A stretch of 9,009 bases of DNA from Pseudomonadota bacterium. Lineage in GTDB: Bacteria > Myxococcota_A > Polyangia > Polyangiales > Sandaracinaceae. This document shows positions 7,443 to 9,009 of this stretch, piece after piece. The notes under the pieces are model-generated. The model did not search any database. It was not told the origin of the DNA and saw only the letters and a list, made by a program, of their open reading frames with translations. The first letter of the stretch is position 1. Each line of letters opens with the position of its first letter. The DNA lies in the NCBI GenBank assembly GCA_023427125.1, contig JAEZBP010001016.1, positions 1 to 9,009 of the forward strand. The letters are read 5' to 3'. The translations under genes were made by a program, and so were the position numbers.

Positions 7443-8678
7443 ATGAAGCGCAGGCGCGGCGGCTGGATCGTGCGAGGAGCGCTCTTCGCGCTCGTGTTCG
7501 CGCTCGGGCTCGCGGCGTTCCGGCTCGGCGCCGGCGTCGACGCGCGAGAGCTCGGCGGCGCGTCGCTGCTGACGCACGTGTACTACGCGCTCGGCCTCTT
7601 CGTCCTCGGCGGCCTCGACCTCGGGGTGCCGATCGGCGGTAGCGCCGGGGCACGGGCGATGCTCTGGAGCGCGTACTTCCTCGCGCCGGTGATCACGACG
7701 GGCGCGGTCGTCGAGGGCCTGGTCCGCGTGCTGCGGCCGGTGTGGATCGATCGGCGCGCGCTCCGCGGGCACGTGGTGATCGTCGGGGCCGGCCGCCTCG
7801 GCATGCAGTTCCTCGAGCTCCTGCGGGAGCGCGAGCCGCGCGCCCGCGTGCTCTTGGTCGACAAGGACGCGCACCGCGCGAACGTGAGCCTCGCGCAGGA
7901 GCGCTTCGGGGTGCGCTTCCTCTCCGGCGACGTCCGCACCACCGTGACGCTCGACTCGCTCGCGATCGATCGCGCGCGCGCGGTGGTGCTGCTGACCGAC
8001 GACGATCTGGTGAACCTCGAGGCCGCCTGGCACATCGCCGAGCGCTCGAGCGCGCGCGTCGTCGCTCACGTCGCGGACATCGGCATGCGCCGCACGGTCG
8101 CGCGGGTCGAGCACGCGGTCACCGAGCGCCTGCACCTCTTCAACAGCCACGTCATCGCGGCCGAGCGCCTCTACCTCGACCACCTGGCGCCGCACTTCGA
8201 GGCGACGGCGGCCGAGGACGTGATCGTGCTGGCCGGCTTCGGGCGCTTCGGGCAGACGATCCTCGAGTACCTGCAGCGGAACGCGGCCGGGCAGCTACAG
8301 CGCGCCATCGTGGTCGACGCGGCGGCCGAGCGGCAGGCGCGCCTCTTCCGCGCGCAGGTCAAGGGCTTCGAGTGCTGCGAGCTCATCACGATCGAGGGCG
8401 ACCTCGACGAGCCCTCCACCTGGCAGCGGATCGAGGCCGCGATCGAGGGCGCGGGCGTCAGCCCCGTCTACGTGATCGGGACCGATGACGACCAGCTCAA
8501 CCTGCGCACCGCGATCGCGCTGCGGAGCCTCCATCCCGACGCCGACATCCTGGTGCGGACGATCTACGAGTCCGCCTTCAGCGCGCACATCGCCGCGGAG
8601 CTCGACTTCACGGTGCTCCCGATCGACCAGCTCCTGCGCCGGGCCCTCGCCGAGCACCAGCCGCGGTGGCTCGGCTGA
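7443..8678 (+). CDS. Two-TM channel-like protein with two TrkA-N/RCK NAD-binding domains
   Basis: The 411-residue protein begins with MKRRR and a membrane helix at about 9-28, then a pore-helix-like segment (LTHVYYALGLFVLGGLDLG, about 43-61), a second membrane helix (about 72-96) containing YFLAP, and two cytoplasmic Rossmann domains. RCK1 has VVIVGAGRLG (111-120) with an acidic residue at the end of strand 2 (LLVDKD, D140) and SGDV at 161-164. RCK2 has VIVLAGFGRFG (260-270), IVVD ending at D292 and EGDL at 318-321. This layout is that of ligand-gated K+ channels and TrkA-like regulators. However, TVGYGD is absent. The LxLFVL and FLAP elements recall a family of NAD-binding membrane proteins that lacks the filter. 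ATG 7443 lies 14 nt after the HTTM stop, suggesting the same transcript. Ion selectivity is unknown. Confidence 0.87.
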   Translation: MKRRRGGWIVRGALFALVFALGLAAFRLGAGVDARELGGASLLTHVYYALGLFVLGGLDLGVPIGGSAGARAMLWSAYFLAPVITTGAVVEGLVRVLRPVWIDRRALRGHVVIVGAGRLGMQFLELLREREPRARVLLVDKDAHRANVSLAQERFGVRFLSGDVRTTVTLDSLAIDRARAVVLLTDDDLVNLEAAWHIAERSSARVVAHVADIGMRRTVARVEHAVTERLHLFNSHVIAAERLYLDHLAPHFEATAAEDVIVLAGFGRFGQTILEYLQRNAAGQLQRAIVVDAAAERQARLFRAQVKGFECCELITIEGDLDEPSTWQRIEAAIEGAGVSPVYVIGTDDDQLNLRTAIALRSLHPDADILVRTIYESAFSAHIAAELDFTVLPIDQLLRRALAEHQPRWLG

Positions 8679-8698
8679 TCGAGCGTGGCGCCGCGCAC

Positions 8699-9009
8699 GG
8701 CGAGCCGCGATCGCGCCTACCGAGGGTCGACGCCTCGCAGGACGAGCTCCGATCACGCCTACCGGAGGTCGTCGCCTCGCACGGCGAGCTCCGATCGCGC
8801 CTCCCGGAGGTCGACGGCTCGCGCGGTGAGCTCCGATCACGCCTACCGGAGGTCGACGGCTCGCGCGGCGAGCTCCGATCGCACCTCCCGGAGACCGATC
8901 GCTCGCACGGTGAGCTCCGGGAGCACAATTTCGTCCGCGCCGCCTCGGACGGAGAGGTCCGGGAGCGCGATTTCAGGCTCGCCGCCTCGGAAGGCGGCTC
9001 CCGGCGGCC
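8699..9009. repeat. Tandem repeat array, 42-bp period, continuing past the window edge
   Basis: Seven complete units start at 8699, 8741, 8783, 8825, 8867, 8909 and 8951, with a partial eighth at 8993. The core units share GAGCTCCGATCNCGCCT and CCGGAGGTCG; the units at 8909 and 8951 are diverged but keep the exact period. Each core unit holds a small inverted repeat, CTCCG with CGGAG, about 11 nt apart. Since 42 is divisible by three, every frame encodes a 14-residue repeat. The plus frame containing GGC GAG CTC CGA has no stop from 8489 to the edge and reads GELRSRLPEVDGSR-type units. A possible GTG start lies at 8666, overlapping the channel gene by 13 nt. Minus-strand frames are also open, so coding potential is unresolved. 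The 20 bp between 8678 and the array show nothing else. Confidence 0.85.

Noticed and set aside
6714..8678. A 654-residue version of the channel protein starting at 6714
   Set aside because: The upstream part is a shifted frame of the HTTM gene. ATG 7443, followed by MKRRR and a membrane helix, is the sensible start.
8608..8928. Minus-strand frames over the repeat array (SGRRDRSSPREPST-type units)
   Set aside because: Open frames are expected in any frame of a 42-bp GC-rich repeat. They are Arg/Ser/Pro-rich, run antisense into the channel gene and lack a start signal. The plus frame has slightly better support, so I did not call these as genes.
8699..9009. CRISPR array
   Set aside because: The period is 42 bp with similarity along the whole unit. 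There are no unique spacers between constant repeats and no cas genes nearby.

Overview
The window is very GC-rich DNA with long antisense shadow frames, as expected from strong GC bias at third codon positions. It most likely comes from a myxobacterium (Myxococcota, Polyangiales or Sandaracinaceae-like). The evidence is the style of the proteins: Cys-rich secreted proteins with CTxDxCD modules, a MopE-type DxD/Cys motif and six TDGxxNxxETDVDCGG units behind a lipoprotein signal. No phylogenetic marker is present, so the assignment is inferred from protein style only.

Layout. (1) Positions 1-1479 (+) hold the 3' part of a Cys-rich secreted protein with a MopE-type motif and two beta-sandwich domains. 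(2) A 344-bp convergent spacer follows, with no credible gene and two identical 21-bp hairpin sequences near its right end. (3) Positions 1824-5090 (-) encode a large lipoprotein with six 8-Cys repeats followed by several beta-sandwich domains. (4) After a divergent spacer, 5238-5636 (+) encodes a small STAS/SpoIIAA-like protein. (5) A compact inverted repeat with two competing right arms fills the next gap. (6) Positions 5738-8678 (+) look like a three-gene operon: a single-pass membrane protein resembling DUF5819, an HTTM (vitamin K-dependent carboxylase-like) membrane protein overlapping it by ATGA, and, 14 nt on, a two-TM protein with two NAD-binding RCK domains. (7) From 8699 to the right edge there is a 42-bp-period tandem repeat that keeps an open plus-strand frame of 14-residue units.

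How the genes work together. Genes 1 and 3 are probably surface or extracellular proteins stabilised by disulphides; they converge and are not an operon. The STAS-like gene looks monocistronic. The first two genes of region 6 are translationally coupled and probably act as a pair at the membrane. The channel-like RCK protein may be co-transcribed with them, but no functional link is evident. I see no CRISPR array, tRNA, rRNA, IS element or recognisable defence system. The least ordinary items are the edge repeat array, the channel-like protein without a K+ filter, and the paired hairpin structures.
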